NCBI RefSeq assembly: GCF_002860405.1
Contig: NZ_NMWV01000011.1
Span: 124,001-188,000, forward strand
Direction: 5' to 3'
Length of the DNA: 64,000 nucleotides
DNA from: Bifidobacterium imperatoris
GTDB taxonomy: Bacteria > Actinomycetota > Actinomycetes > Actinomycetales > Bifidobacteriaceae
Each line of letters begins with the position of its first letter. The stretch's first letter is position 1. Below, piece after piece: positions 8,119-17,220 of the stretch. Made by a program: the position numbers and the translations under genes. The notes below the pieces were generated by a model, which was given only the letters and a program-made list of their open reading frames with translations, was not told the origin of the DNA and did no database searches.

Positions 8119-9414
8119 ATGAATGTCTGGCAGATCATCATTGTTGTGGCGATTGTTGCGCTGGCGTTAGCGTGGGCCATCGTCATCGCATACGGCAAAG
8201 GGCGCGCAGCTGGTCGCGTGGCAGCGCAGGAGGCTATGGCTGCGGATGAGGACGCTAAATCTCTGTTTGGCGATGATATTCCCGTGCGTCCTACCGAACG
8301 ACGCCTGATTGAAGTGCTGCCAGAAGCGGTTATTGTCACGAATCGCAATGGTCTCGTGTATTATGCCAGCCCCGGCTCGGTGCCGTTTGGACTTGTGTCC
8401 GGCAAACGCATCAATTCGCGTGAAGTCGAGGATATTCTTACCCAAGCCGCATCCGATGGCGGTGTCCGCGAACGTGAAGTTCAGCTGCCTTTGGATCGTG
8501 GCCCGTTCCCTTCGCTGACCGGAAAAGGTATTGAAGCTGGTCAGCTGAGGCCGTCGAATACCTTGTATTTGCGTGTGCGTATTGGCGATATTGGTGATGA
8601 TCTGTACGCCATTTTTATCAGTGATATGTCCGAGCAGCGCCGTTTTGAAGCGGTTCGCCGTGACTTTGTGACCAATGTGTCCCATGAGCTGAAAACTCCG
8701 GCTGGTGCTATCTCACTGTTGGCTGAAACCATTACTGATGCGGCTGATGATCCGGATGCGGTGCGTTACTTCTCCGGGCGCGTTTCCAAAGAATCCGCTC
8801 GCCTTACTGAATTGGTGCATCATCTGATTGATTTGCAGAGAGCACAGAGTTCTCAAGGCGAGGTGAACGCCAAGCGTATTTCCGCATTGGCTGTGGCGCG
8901 TGCGGCCATCGCTGACAACCAAGTGCAAGCCGAAGCCCATCATGTTGAGATTCGCTTGAACGCAAACGGTAAGCCCGAGCCTATCGACTCCAGTGACGAA
9001 ACACCTGAAGATGCGGAGCATGCTAAGAATCTGACGATTCTGGCTGATGCTGATGCCATGCAAACTGCGGTAAAGAATTTGGTGGAAAACGCCATCCATT
9101 ATTCTCCCGAGCACACCACTGTGGCAGTTGACGTAGGCCAGCGCGACGGCAAAGTCACCATTCGCGTGGTCGATCAGGGCATCGGCATTCCCGAAGAATC
9201 ATTGGATCGTATTTTCGAGCGCTTCTACCGCGTCGATCCTGCGCGTTCGCGCCAAACCGGTGGTTCGGGTCTGGGGCTTGCCATCACCAAACATTGTGTG
9301 CAGGAGAACGGCGGGCGTATCTCGGTATGGTCGCGCCAAGGCGAAGGTTCAACCTTTACTATCGAACTGCCTGCCGCGCCGGAGAGCGGCACATCCGAGT
9401 CACATAGTGAATAG
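8119..9414 (+). CDS. senX3: Phosphate-sensing histidine kinase, SenX3/PhoR type
   Basis: A membrane-bound sensor kinase of a two-component system. It has one N-terminal membrane helix (WQIIIVVAIVALALAWAIVI), a PAS-like sensor region (about residues 60-165), a HisKA domain with phospho-acceptor His189 in VSHELKTPAGAIS, and an HATPase domain with the N box LVENAIHYSP, DQGIGIPEESLDRIFERFYR and GGSGLGLAI. One membrane helix without a large outside domain is typical of SenX3 and PhoR, which sense phosphate through the Pst complex. The ATG at 8119 gives the expected short N-terminus. An in-frame TTG at 8077 falls inside the candidate Pho box and is rejected. The response regulator regX3 follows 213 bp later, and the pst operon comes after it. 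Confidence 0.9.
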   Translation: MNVWQIIIVVAIVALALAWAIVIAYGKGRAAGRVAAQEAMAADEDAKSLFGDDIPVRPTERRLIEVLPEAVIVTNRNGLVYYASPGSVPFGLVSGKRINSREVEDILTQAASDGGVREREVQLPLDRGPFPSLTGKGIEAGQLRPSNTLYLRVRIGDIGDDLYAIFISDMSEQRRFEAVRRDFVTNVSHELKTPAGAISLLAETITDAADDPDAVRYFSGRVSKESARLTELVHHLIDLQRAQSSQGEVNAKRISALAVARAAIADNQVQAEAHHVEIRLNANGKPEPIDSSDETPEDAEHAKNLTILADADAMQTAVKNLVENAIHYSPEHTTVAVDVGQRDGKVTIRVVDQGIGIPEESLDRIFERFYRVDPARSRQTGGSGLGLAITKHCVQENGGRISVWSRQGEGSTFTIELPAAPESGTSESHSE

Positions 9415-9480
9415 CAGCTGATCATTTCGATGGACATTGCTTGGGGTGCTGACAGGCATGCAACCGACTGTGATGATTGG

Positions 9481-9513
9481 TGTTTGCGCCATTGCGCTCA
9501 GTGCGTAGCGCAA
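9481..9513 (+). other. Hairpin between senX3 and regX3
   Basis: GTTTGCGC and GCGCAAAC form an 8-bp stem around a 17-base loop in the unusually long gap between sensor and regulator genes. There is no T run, so it could be a processing site or a partial terminator. A TACGTA motif similar to the Pho box lies just after it (about 9528). Confidence 0.35.
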
Positions 9514-9627
9514 ACCAATAAATTACGTACTTTAGGCAAACAGCAGGCTAACAGGGAATAGATGGTTACGATGGTATCTGAGATTTTTGCGCCGACTCGA
9601 ACGGGCACTTACCCGAGAAAGGCAACT

Positions 9628-10332
9628 ATGACACGTATTCTTATCGTCGAAGACGAAGAATCCTATCGCGAACCACTGGTCTACCAACTTACACGCGAGG
9701 GGTATGACGTGTCTGCTGCAGCCACCGGCGAAGAAGGCTTGGAGCTTTTCACCAAGGGCGGCATTGATCTGGTGCTTCTTGATTTGATGCTGCCGGGCAT
9801 TGACGGCACGGCTTTGTGCCGCCGCATTCGTGAGCAAAGTCGCGTGCCGATTATCATGCTCACCGCCAAAAGTGCTGAAATCGATAAGGTGGTTGGTCTG
9901 GAAATCGGCGCCGATGATTATGTCACCAAGCCGTACTCCTTCCGTGAGTTGCTGGCTCGCATTCGTGCCGTGCTACGCCGCAATCAGGCCACCGCGCAGG
10001 CAGCGGGTTCAGTAGATGATGATATTCCGCTGGTGTGTGGCGACATTTCCATGCAGGTAGGTCAGCATCAGGTCACGGTGCGCGGCGAAACTGTTTTCTT
10101 CCCTCTGAAGGAATTCGAGCTGCTGGAATACCTGATGCAGAACAAGGGTCGTGTAATGACCCGTCATCAGCTGATTGATCGTATTTGGGGCTCCGATTAT
10201 GTGGGCGATACCAAGACTCTGGATGTGCATGTCAAGCGCGTGCGCTCCAAAATCGAGGAGGATCCGGCACATCCCAAATACCTGACCACCGTGCGTGGCT
10301 TGGGATACAAAATCGATACTCCTGCTGAGTAA
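9628..10332 (+). CDS. regX3: OmpR-family response regulator, RegX3/PhoP type
   Basis: DNA-binding partner of the upstream kinase. The receiver domain (residues 1-115) has the acidic pocket VEDEE, phospho-acceptor Asp52 in LVLLDLMLPG, Thr/Ser in IMLTAKSAE and Lys in VTKPYSFREL. A winged-helix domain follows (LKEFELLEYLMQNKGRVMTRHQLI and VHVKRVRSKIEEDP). The 234-aa length is standard. The ATG at 9628 has a purine-rich GAGAAAGG before it. An in-frame ATG at 9562 would add 22 residues that the family does not have. Its position between senX3 and pstS makes a phosphate-starvation role very likely, and a terminator at 10367 separates it from pstS. Confidence 0.92.
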   Translation: MTRILIVEDEESYREPLVYQLTREGYDVSAAATGEEGLELFTKGGIDLVLLDLMLPGIDGTALCRRIREQSRVPIIMLTAKSAEIDKVVGLEIGADDYVTKPYSFRELLARIRAVLRRNQATAQAAGSVDDDIPLVCGDISMQVGQHQVTVRGETVFFPLKEFELLEYLMQNKGRVMTRHQLIDRIWGSDYVGDTKTLDVHVKRVRSKIEEDPAHPKYLTTVRGLGYKIDTPAE

Positions 10333-10366
10333 TCAGGATTACTATTTCTACTCAGTGCTACTTAAG

Positions 10367-10395
10367 AAAAGCGGCCTTTATCGGCCGCTTTTTTC
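10367..10395 (+). terminator. Terminator after regX3
   Basis: AAAAGCGGCC-tttatc-GGCCGCTTTT followed by T residues: a textbook intrinsic terminator. Confidence 0.9.
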
Positions 10396-10493
10396 GTAGT
10401 ACATCAGCGCTTTGATTTCTCTATCGAGGGACCGGCTGAGAGGTAGTTACATCAGATGACATATCAATTCGCCGCTAATCGCTGTGCACAACT

Positions 10494-10520
10494 GCAAACT
10501 ACGTAGTATTTACGTAGTTT
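10494..10520. promoter_or_regulatory. Candidate Pho box before pstS
   Basis: AAACTACGTA-gtatt-TACGTAGTTT is a perfect inverted repeat with 10-bp arms (10496-10520). Its extended left arm GCAAACTACGTA matches the 12-mer before senX3 exactly. It lies about 165 bp before the pstS start, in a 350-bp region that otherwise holds only the regX3 terminator. RegX3 binding is the natural hypothesis. Confidence 0.6.
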
Positions 10521-10684
10521 CATATATCAGCAAGTGTTCATCTTCTGTTTACTGATTTCGTTCTGTAGCCCCCGAAATCGCCAATACGCTTGTAGTTGTC
10601 ACAAAAGACCGGGTGATGTGCGGCAATTCAAACATCGCTAAACATTGGCCCGAGATTTATTGATAGAGGGAATAAGAAATAATC

Positions 10685-11812
10685 ATGCAGAAGAACATTT
10701 TCGTTCGCTCCCTTGCCGCTCTGTCCGGCATCGCGATGCTCGCCACCGTCGCTGCCTGCGGCGATAACACCGCTTCTAACACTAACTCTTCTACCGAGTC
10801 GACCACCAAGGCCGCTCCGATTTCCGGCGACTTCCAGGGCGCTGGCGCTACCTCTCAGCAGGCTGCTGTTGAGGCTTGGATCGCTGGCTTCCAGAGCACC
10901 AACCCGGATGCCAAGATTGCTTACAACCCGACTGGTTCTGGCGCTGGCGTGACCACCTTCCTGACCGGTGCTACCGCTTGGGCTGGTTCCGATAAGGCTC
11001 TGTCCGATGACGATATCGCCAAGTCCAAGGCTGTCTGCGCTTCCGGCCAGGCCTTCGACGTGCCGGTTTACATTTCCCCGATTGCTATCGTCTTCAACCT
11101 GAAGGGCGTTTCCGACGCTGGCAAGCACATCAACCTTGATGCCACCACCGCTGCCAAGATCTTCGACGGCAAGATCACCACTTGGAACGACCCGGCCATT
11201 CAGGAACAGAACAAGGACCTGACCCTGCCGAGCACCCCGATCACCGTGGTTCACCGTTCCGATAAGTCCGGCACCACCCAGAACTTCGTCTCCTACTTCA
11301 AGGATCAGGCTCCTGACGCTTGGACCTACGACCTGTCCGAGAACTGGCCGAACGAAGTTGGCCAGGGCGCTAAGGGTACTTCCGGCGTGATCTCCACCGT
11401 CAAGCAGGCTGATGGCACCATCGGCTATGCTGACTTCTCCCAGGTTGGCGACCTCGGTACTGCTGCTATCAAGGTTGGCGACTCCTACAACGAGATCTCC
11501 GCTGAGGCTGGCTCCAAGGTTATTGAGGATTCCCAGCTCGACGAAACCGCTACCGGTGAGAACCGTGTGGTCGTCAAGATCAACCACGCCACTGAGGCTA
11601 AGGGCGCTTACCCGATCGTGCTGGTCTCCTACGACATCGTCTGCCCGGCATACAAGGACACCAAGCAGGCTGAGTTCGCCAAGGCTTGGCTGACCTACGT
11701 CACCTCCGACGAAGGCCAGAAGGCTGCTCAGGATGCCGCTGGTTCCGCTCCGCTGCCGTCCAGCCTGACCTCCAAGATCAGCAAGTCCATCGAAGCCATC
11801 AAGACCAAGTGA
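10685..11812 (+). CDS. pstS: Phosphate-binding lipoprotein of the Pst ABC transporter
   Basis: Extracellular phosphate-binding protein anchored to the membrane as a lipoprotein. The signal sequence ends with TVAAC, so Cys25 is the predicted lipidation site, followed by a Ser/Thr/Asn-rich linker. The mature part has the PBP signatures GAGATSQQAAVEAWI, YNPTGSGAGVTTFL, AWAGSDKALSDDD and VHRSDKSGTTQNF, whose Ser and Thr residues hold the phosphate. The length of 375 aa is normal. It is followed by a 13-bp-stem hairpin and then pstC, a layout that usually allows far more binding protein than permease to be made. Control by the upstream Pho box is inferred. Confidence 0.96.
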   Translation: MQKNIFVRSLAALSGIAMLATVAACGDNTASNTNSSTESTTKAAPISGDFQGAGATSQQAAVEAWIAGFQSTNPDAKIAYNPTGSGAGVTTFLTGATAWAGSDKALSDDDIAKSKAVCASGQAFDVPVYISPIAIVFNLKGVSDAGKHINLDATTAAKIFDGKITTWNDPAIQEQNKDLTLPSTPITVVHRSDKSGTTQNFVSYFKDQAPDAWTYDLSENWPNEVGQGAKGTSGVISTVKQADGTIGYADFSQVGDLGTAAIKVGDSYNEISAEAGSKVIEDSQLDETATGENRVVVKINHATEAKGAYPIVLVSYDIVCPAYKDTKQAEFAKAWLTYVTSDEGQKAAQDAAGSAPLPSSLTSKISKSIEAIKTK

Positions 11813-11877
11813 GCCACGCGGGTTCCATCCGCATGAATCATTGATCCGATAACTGAATAAGACCACAATGGTCTAAA

Positions 11878-11918
11878 CTTTGAGCCGCAGTCGTAAGTAT
11901 CACGGCTGCGGCTCAAAG
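11878..11918 (+). other. Intercistronic hairpin between pstS and pstC
   Basis: CTTTGAGCCGCAG and CTGCGGCTCAAAG form a perfect 13-bp stem with a 15-base loop. It lacks a T tract, so it probably protects the pstS mRNA or partly attenuates transcription, which would raise PstS over the permease. Confidence 0.55.
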
Positions 11919-12002
11919 CGGGTCAAGGGGCATGCGCCTCGCGCGAACCCTGACCGACCTCATCCTTATCAATTTCCTTCGTTCATTCGCTAAGGAGAAT
12001 CC

Positions 12003-12956
12003 GTGAGTTCGCAAGACAAAACGGCTCTCGCACCATCGGGCGGCAAAACTGCCGACAAGGTGTTCCGCGGTGTGGCATACGCCTGCGGCATCCTGATCCT
12101 TGTGGTGCTTGCCGCCGTGTTCCTCTTCCTCTTCTTCCGCGCGTGGCCGCTGATTGGCGGTGACCAGGCTGCCAACAGTGAGACCATCTCCAGCTTTACC
12201 GGTGGCAAGGCTTCCAACTTCTGGGGCTATGTGCTGCCGCTGCTCTTCGGTACGGTGCTTGTTTCCCTGCTGGCCCTGCTGATCGCATTCTTTGTCTCCA
12301 TCGGCATTGCACTGTTCATCTCCCACTACGCCCCCAAGAAGATTGCTACCGGTTTGAGCTACGTCATCGACCTGCTCGCCGCAATTCCTTCCGTTATCTA
12401 CGGTCTGTGGGGTGGCTTGATTCTGGTGCCGGCCATCTACCCGTTCTGGAACTGGGTAGCCAACCATCTGGGCTTCATCCCGCTGTTTGAAGGCCCGGCC
12501 GCCAATCCACAGCGCACCGTTGCCACCGTTGCCGTGGTGCTCGCCGTTATGGTGCTGCCGATTATCACCTCCATGTCCCGCGACATCTTCCTCCAGACCC
12601 CGACCCTCCAGCAGGAAGCCGCTTACGGTCTGGGCGCAACCAAGTGGGAAATGATCAAGCTGGCCGTAATTCCATTCGGCAAGTCCGGCATCGTTTCCGC
12701 TTCCATGCTGGCCCTCGGTCGTGCTCTTGGTGAGACGATGGCTGTGTTGATGATTCTGTCTCCGGGCCTGAGCTACTCCATCAAGTTGCTGCAGGCATCC
12801 CAGAGCCAGACCATCGCAGCTAACATCGCCGCCCAGTACCCTGAAGCCAACGATCTCGGCGTGTCCGTGCTGATTGGAACCGGTTTGATTCTGTTCCTCA
12901 TCACGTTCATCGTGAACTTCGTGGCTCGTAAGATCACTGAGAAAGCGGGTGCCTGA
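12003..12956 (+). CDS. pstC: Phosphate ABC transporter permease PstC
   Basis: One of the two membrane permeases that form the phosphate channel. It has about six hydrophobic helices, and the inner-membrane loop QQEAAYGLGATKWEMIKLAVIPFGKSGI followed by ALGRALGETMAVLMI is the EAA-type motif that docks on PstB. The GTG start at 12003 is supported by TAAGGAGAATCC. The C-terminal codons overlap the pstA start by one base (TGATG), so translation is coupled. Length of 317 aa is typical for PstC. Confidence 0.95.
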   Translation: MSSQDKTALAPSGGKTADKVFRGVAYACGILILVVLAAVFLFLFFRAWPLIGGDQAANSETISSFTGGKASNFWGYVLPLLFGTVLVSLLALLIAFFVSIGIALFISHYAPKKIATGLSYVIDLLAAIPSVIYGLWGGLILVPAIYPFWNWVANHLGFIPLFEGPAANPQRTVATVAVVLAVMVLPIITSMSRDIFLQTPTLQQEAAYGLGATKWEMIKLAVIPFGKSGIVSASMLALGRALGETMAVLMILSPGLSYSIKLLQASQSQTIAANIAAQYPEANDLGVSVLIGTGLILFLITFIVNFVARKITEKAGA

Positions 12957-13948
12957 TGGCTGAAGAAACCAAGAAGAAGAACCTTGACGGTGCGCCCGTC
13001 ATCGACTTCGATAAGTTCCGTCCTTCCCGCTCCTCCGAGCAGCGCCGCAACATCAAAGACAAGGTCATGTCCGGCATTATCGCCTTGGCCTTTGTGATTG
13101 CCTGCATTCCGCTGGTCTCTGTGCTGTGGACCACCATTGTCAACGGCGCCAAGCGTTTGAACCTCAACTTCCTGAGCTTCAACATGACCGGCGTTGTTGG
13201 TGGTAATCAAACTCCGTCCGGTGGCTACGGTGGCGTGCTGCACGCCATCATCGGTACGTTGGAAATTACCGGTGGCGCAATGCTCATCTCCATCCCGATC
13301 GGCATCATGTGCGCTGTGTACCTTGTTGAGTACGCGCATGGTGGCAAGCTGGCCATGACCATCTCCCTGCTGGTCGATGTGATGAGTGGTATTCCTTCCA
13401 TCGTTGCAGGTTTGTTCGCATTCTCGATGTTCACCATCGTGTTCGGACCGGGCACCATCAACGGTTTCGAAGGTTCTGTGGCATTGTCCCTGCTGATGTT
13501 GCCGACCGTGGTCAAGTCCTGCGAGGAAATGCTCAAGATTGTGCCGAACGATTTGCGTGAGGCTTCGCTGGCTCTCGGCGTTACCAAGCAGCGCACCATC
13601 ACCAAGATTGTGCTGCGCACCGCACTGCCAGGCATCGTTTCCGGCTGCATCCTCGCCATCGCCCGTGTGATTGGCGAAACCGCTCCGTTGCTGATGACCG
13701 CTGGCTACATCGCTAGCACCAACGTCAACCTGTTCGCTGGCCAGATGACCACCCTGCCGGTGTATGTCTACCAGGAATACTCCAAGCTCAACGCCAACTG
13801 CCCTGCCGGCGCAGACGCCACCTGCGTGACCACCATCCCGATGGAACGCTCCTGGGCCGCCGCTCTGGTGCTGATTATCATCGTGCTGCTGCTCAACCTC
13901 ATCGGCCGTTTGGTCGCCAAGGTCTTCGCAGTCAAGACCGAGCGTTAA
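12956..13948 (+). CDS. pstA: Phosphate ABC transporter permease PstA
   Basis: Second permease subunit. It has six predicted helices after a charged cytoplasmic N-terminus of about 40 residues. The coupling motif is LREASLALGVTKQRTITKIVLRTALPGIVSGCILAIARVIGETAPLL, the PstA version of the EAA loop. Its ATG overlaps the last base of the pstC stop. It forms the channel with PstC and is powered by PstB, whose gene follows after 47 bp. Confidence 0.95.
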   Translation: MAEETKKKNLDGAPVIDFDKFRPSRSSEQRRNIKDKVMSGIIALAFVIACIPLVSVLWTTIVNGAKRLNLNFLSFNMTGVVGGNQTPSGGYGGVLHAIIGTLEITGGAMLISIPIGIMCAVYLVEYAHGGKLAMTISLLVDVMSGIPSIVAGLFAFSMFTIVFGPGTINGFEGSVALSLLMLPTVVKSCEEMLKIVPNDLREASLALGVTKQRTITKIVLRTALPGIVSGCILAIARVIGETAPLLMTAGYIASTNVNLFAGQMTTLPVYVYQEYSKLNANCPAGADATCVTTIPMERSWAAALVLIIIVLLLNLIGRLVAKVFAVKTER

Positions 13949-13995
13949 GCGCAATACATAATCGTCATAAGACCAAAGAAATATAAGGAAACATC

Positions 13996-14775
13996 ATGGG
14001 ACAACGTATTGACGTCAACCACGAGAACATCTACTACGGTGATTTCCTTGCTGTAGAAGATGTGAACATCAACATCGAGGCCAACAAGGTCACCGCCTTC
14101 ATCGGACCTTCCGGCTGCGGTAAGTCCACGGTGCTGCGCACGCTCGACCGTATGCACGAGCTCATCCCCGGCGCTCACGTTGAGGGTGAGGTGCTGCTCG
14201 AGGGTAAGAACCTGTACGACAAGGACGTGGATCCTGTCTCCGTCCGTCGTGACGTCGGCATGGTCTTCCAGCGCCCGAACCCGTTCCCGACCATGTCCAT
14301 CCGCGAGAACGTGCTCGCCGGTGTGCGTCTGAACAACAAGCACATCAGCAAGTCCGACGCCGATGATCTGGTTGAGTGGGCTCTGCGTGGTGCCAACCTG
14401 TGGAACGAGGTCAAGGATCGTCTGGACAATCCGGGCATCGGCCTTTCCGGTGGCCAGCAGCAGCGTCTGTGCATTGCCCGCGCTGTGGCTGTGCACCCGC
14501 AGGTCGTGCTGATGGATGAGCCTTGCTCCGCTCTGGACCCGATCTCCACCTTGGCTGTTGAGGATCTGATTAACGAGCTCAAGGATGATTACACCATCGT
14601 GATTGTTACCCACAACATGCAGCAGGCAGCCCGTATCGCAGACTACACCGCCTTCTTCAACCTGAAGGCAGTCGGTCAGCCGGGCCACCTCGAATACTTC
14701 GCGGACACCACCACGATGTTCAACAACCCGCAGAACGAAGAAGCCGAGCGCTACATCTCCGGCCGCTTTGGCTGA
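13996..14775 (+). CDS. pstB: Phosphate ABC transporter ATP-binding protein PstB
   Basis: ATPase of the phosphate importer. It has Walker [11 protein letters not shown] loop [14 protein letters not shown], signature [14 protein letters not shown], Walker [14 protein letters not shown] and switch His in [11 protein letters not shown]. The length of 259 aa is exactly that of the family. ATAAGGAAACATC precedes the ATG. The usual phoU gene does not follow. Instead, the stop codon abuts the left arm of a palindrome that has been split by the integrative element. Confidence 0.97.
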   Translation: MGQRIDVNHENIYYGDFLAVEDVNINIEANKVTAFIGPSGCGKSTVLRTLDRMHELIPGAHVEGEVLLEGKNLYDKDVDPVSVRRDVGMVFQRPNPFPTMSIRENVLAGVRLNNKHISKSDADDLVEWALRGANLWNEVKDRLDNPGIGLSGGQQQRLCIARAVAVHPQVVLMDEPCSALDPISTLAVEDLINELKDDYTIVIVTHNMQQAARIADYTAFFNLKAVGQPGHLEYFADTTTMFNNPQNEEAERYISGRFG

Positions 14776-14784
14776 TCCGTGAAG

Positions 14785-14799
14785 CGAACAGCCCGGTGG
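14785..14799. other. attL candidate (left half of the split palindrome)
   Basis: Left arm CGAACAGCCC, loop GGT and the first two bases of the right arm, then the AT-rich element starts with AACTATGG. The core CCCGGTGG is shared with attR. Confidence 0.6.
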
Positions 14800-14837
14800 A
14801 ACTATGGAATCATTGCAATAACAGTGGTTCCATAGTT
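14800..14837. repeat. Inverted repeat at the left end of the element
   Basis: AACTATGGAA (14800-14809) and TTCCATAGTT (14828-14837) are perfect 10-bp inverted copies directly beside the core. They are candidate integrase core-type sites. Confidence 0.5.
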
Positions 14838-14851
14838 TCATGCAGTCTTGA

Positions 14852-14860
14852 ATGGTTGCT
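14852..14860 (+). repeat. Arm-type repeat ATGGTTGCT (left)
   Basis: ATGGTTGCT lies 14 bases before the integrase start and recurs twice at the right end (20378-20386 and 20391-20399), always followed by an A/T-rich base run. Repeats near both ends but outside the core are what an integrase arm-binding domain recognises. Confidence 0.45.
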
Positions 14861-14873
14861 AAACTTGTTGCTT

Positions 14874-16193
14874 ATGAAACCATTCCAAACAATGCATAAC
14901 AAAAGAATACAATGGTGTTGTAAATGGAAACAAGACGGCGCGTACCGTTATGTTTACGATGATAACAAAAAGCGTTGTATAGAAAAACAACTCGCACGAG
15001 TGGCAAAACTGGGCAAAATCAGTGTTGATGAACCAGTAGTTAAGAAACCAGTACCTGTTAAAAAACCAGTACATACCATTGATTTTGTGTTTTATGAGCG
15101 GTTGGAATCAATGGATAAAAAGCATGAAATTAGTGAAAAGCATTATAAGAACACTAACAACATGTATAAGAAACACATAAAACCATATTTATCAGATATG
15201 GATATCAGTATTGATTCAAAAACTTTAAACAAGTATTTCAATGAATTAGAAACAACTGATAGTAATAAGAACAAGATTTATAAGCTATTGCATGCATTGT
15301 TTGAATATGCAATTAAGAACGGTTATATCCAGTTCAATCCTACAAACAGTGTTAACAAGCCAGCATATAATAACAAAACCCGTGCATTGGAAATAGATAA
15401 AACAAATCAGATAATACTAACATTAAAAGGTATTATCAATATGCTGTCTTATGAGCAATGCAAGTACCATGAATACTACAACATGTTTTTATTGCTCACA
15501 TTGGGATTAAGAGCCAGTGAACTAATAGGATTAACACAAGAATCATTGAATTATGCTGATAGTAGTTTAACAGTATCAACACAATTAAGAAAAGAAAACG
15601 GCGCTTACTATTTGAAATTAGGAACAAAAGGCAAACTAACAGATTTTCATTCAAGAACAATACCAATCGGCAGTCAGTACAAACAAGCAATACTTGATGA
15701 AACCAATAAACATAAAGACGCGGTTTCACTACCTGTTAAATTGAATGATGAATACATGCAAAATGAAACAAGGCATGCACTGTTCATCAAGAATAACAAA
15801 CCGTTTGATTATAACAATCTAACTTACATATGGAAAAGAATACAAGATGAATACCATCGAATTATGCTACATGATGATACTAAACCAACATACATAAGAT
15901 TGCATGCATTTAGACACATGGCAGCTACACAATTAGCAGAACAAGGCGAAAACATTCAAATAGCACAAGCAATCCTTGGACATATGAACCCGTCCATGAC
16001 CGAATACTATACGCACTTAACAGCGTCCATGATGAAAGCAACGGCGGAACGATTTGAAAACAACATGCTACACGAAATGACAAGTTTGAACTATGGCATA
16101 GAACAAGCAATGAACATAGATACCATGTTAAACGAACAAAAAGGGGTCATAGAACGGCGTTCACACACTGACACGACTAATGACATGGATTGA
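14874..16193 (+). CDS. Tyrosine recombinase (phage-type integrase)
   Basis: Integrase that should insert and excise the element by a Tyr-DNA intermediate. The catalytic set is complete: Arg213 in TLGLRASELIGL, His344 and Arg347 in LHAFRHMAATQLAEQG, His370 in AQAILGHMNPSM and Tyr379 in TEYYTHLT. The N-terminus (QWCCKWKQDGAYRYVYDDNKK) looks like a three-stranded arm-binding domain, followed by a SAM-like core-binding domain (about residues 65-170). The ATG at 14874 gives a normal 439-aa integrase. An in-frame ATG at 14796 would start inside the attachment site. Codon use is strongly A/T-biased, unlike the neighbouring pst genes. About 60 residues follow the catalytic Tyr, more than usual. A 28-bp part of this 3' end is repeated at 19901. 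Confidence 0.92.
   Translation: MKPFQTMHNKRIQWCCKWKQDGAYRYVYDDNKKRCIEKQLARVAKLGKISVDEPVVKKPVPVKKPVHTIDFVFYERLESMDKKHEISEKHYKNTNNMYKKHIKPYLSDMDISIDSKTLNKYFNELETTDSNKNKIYKLLHALFEYAIKNGYIQFNPTNSVNKPAYNNKTRALEIDKTNQIILTLKGIINMLSYEQCKYHEYYNMFLLLTLGLRASELIGLTQESLNYADSSLTVSTQLRKENGAYYLKLGTKGKLTDFHSRTIPIGSQYKQAILDETNKHKDAVSLPVKLNDEYMQNETRHALFIKNNKPFDYNNLTYIWKRIQDEYHRIMLHDDTKPTYIRLHAFRHMAATQLAEQGENIQIAQAILGHMNPSMTEYYTHLTASMMKATAERFENNMLHEMTSLNYGIEQAMNIDTMLNEQKGVIERRSHTDTTNDMD
16136..16163 (+). repeat. 28-bp direct repeat, copy 1 (in integrase 3' end)
   Basis: 27 of 28 bases match 19901-19928. The only mismatch is the central base of the palindrome GAACG-N-CGTTC, so dyad symmetry is kept in both copies. 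Confidence 0.7.
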
Positions 16194-17220
16194 TAAAGAA
16201 AAGGCCAGCATGGGCGCTTACAGGCTTTTTTGAAACGGCCGCGTAAAGGTCCATGCTGGTCCTACTGTTCTTGAATGATGAATGCTAACAACACTGTTAA
16301 CCACTAACACATAACTATATATATATCTATAAGTAATAAAAGGTCTACCAACAGCGTCTTATTCTTGTTGGATTTACACGCTATCAATGATTGCATTGAT
16401 ACAGTTTATTTTTAATGGACGGCTCCGCCTTGTACCTCTACACGCCTGGCTGATTTTAACAACCGTCCTACTTACAACCAACACATATACCACCATCGAC
16501 CATCCGATTGATTGCAAGCCCCCGCGTTTCGGATTACCACTAACAAGAACAGATACAAACAAACTATTCAATGCCAGTTTCTAACAGGCTGATTCAAACG
16601 CTGTAATCATATGAGCTACTTTTAAGACAATCGTCCGCTTTTGCAGGCATCCATTACAATTCTTGAACCATTCAAAATCCTACGCCTATCAATCAAACAA
16701 TTGTTAGAATTAATTGTTTGTATCAATGACTTGCATTCAGTTTTCGCACTGATGTGAAAAACAGCCTGAACTTACTTTTATGGGATTTGTCAGGGATTCA
16801 CCAATTAAACCTGTTCTATAAAACAAGAACTCCGGCGTGCTCCACCATTGCTATGAAATTATACTAACAACTTAAAACAGGCCTCTTCAATAACAGTATA
16901 AACCATTATCTTAATCCGACCAGTCCAATTCAATGGACGCCGTTGTTTCAAGTTGTAATCAATAATATCACATTCAAACATATTTATGAAAATGAATTAT
17001 CAGCAGGTTATCTATCAAACACTGTTTTTGGTTCAAAAATAGCACTATCAAAAGTTTACAACATTTGATAGATAGATATAGATAGATAAAAGACAATATT
17101 TAATCAAAAAACATGTGATTTTAAGAAAAAAATCAAGATTTTTCAAAAAATATCAAAAATGTATGGATTTTGATTGATATTAAATAATTGAAACTTAATA
17201 CAACTTTAAAGGGGGTTTAT
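16194..17220. other. AT-rich non-coding region between the two recombinase genes
   Basis: About 1 kb without a convincing gene. It holds a large hairpin right after the integrase (16203-16262), a 9-bp inverted repeat CAAACAATT/AATTGTTTG (16694-16720), and an iteron-like cluster before the serine recombinase: CTATCAAA at 17012 and 17045, its complement TTTGATAG at 17064, and a GATA-rich tract (17067-17088). This could be an origin, a recombinase-binding region or a complex promoter. The short reading frames here show no coding character. Confidence 0.45.
16203..16262 (+). other. Long hairpin after the integrase gene
   Basis: GGCCAGCATGG pairs with CCATGCTGGTC (one G-T pair), with a 37-base partly paired interior that includes a T6 tract. 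It may be a terminator or a structured RNA or DNA element. Confidence 0.45.

Noticed and set aside
10628-11866. A 412-codon minus-strand frame over pstS
   Set aside because: pstS on the plus strand is certain; the minus frame follows from its codon bias.
14796-14873. Integrase start at ATG 14796
   Set aside because: It would place the N-terminus inside the attachment site and inverted repeat; the ATG at 14874 gives the normal domain layout.
16387-16584. Small frame of 65 codons inside the element
   Set aside because: No ribosome-binding site, overlaps hairpins and repeats, and has an equal-quality frame on the other strand.
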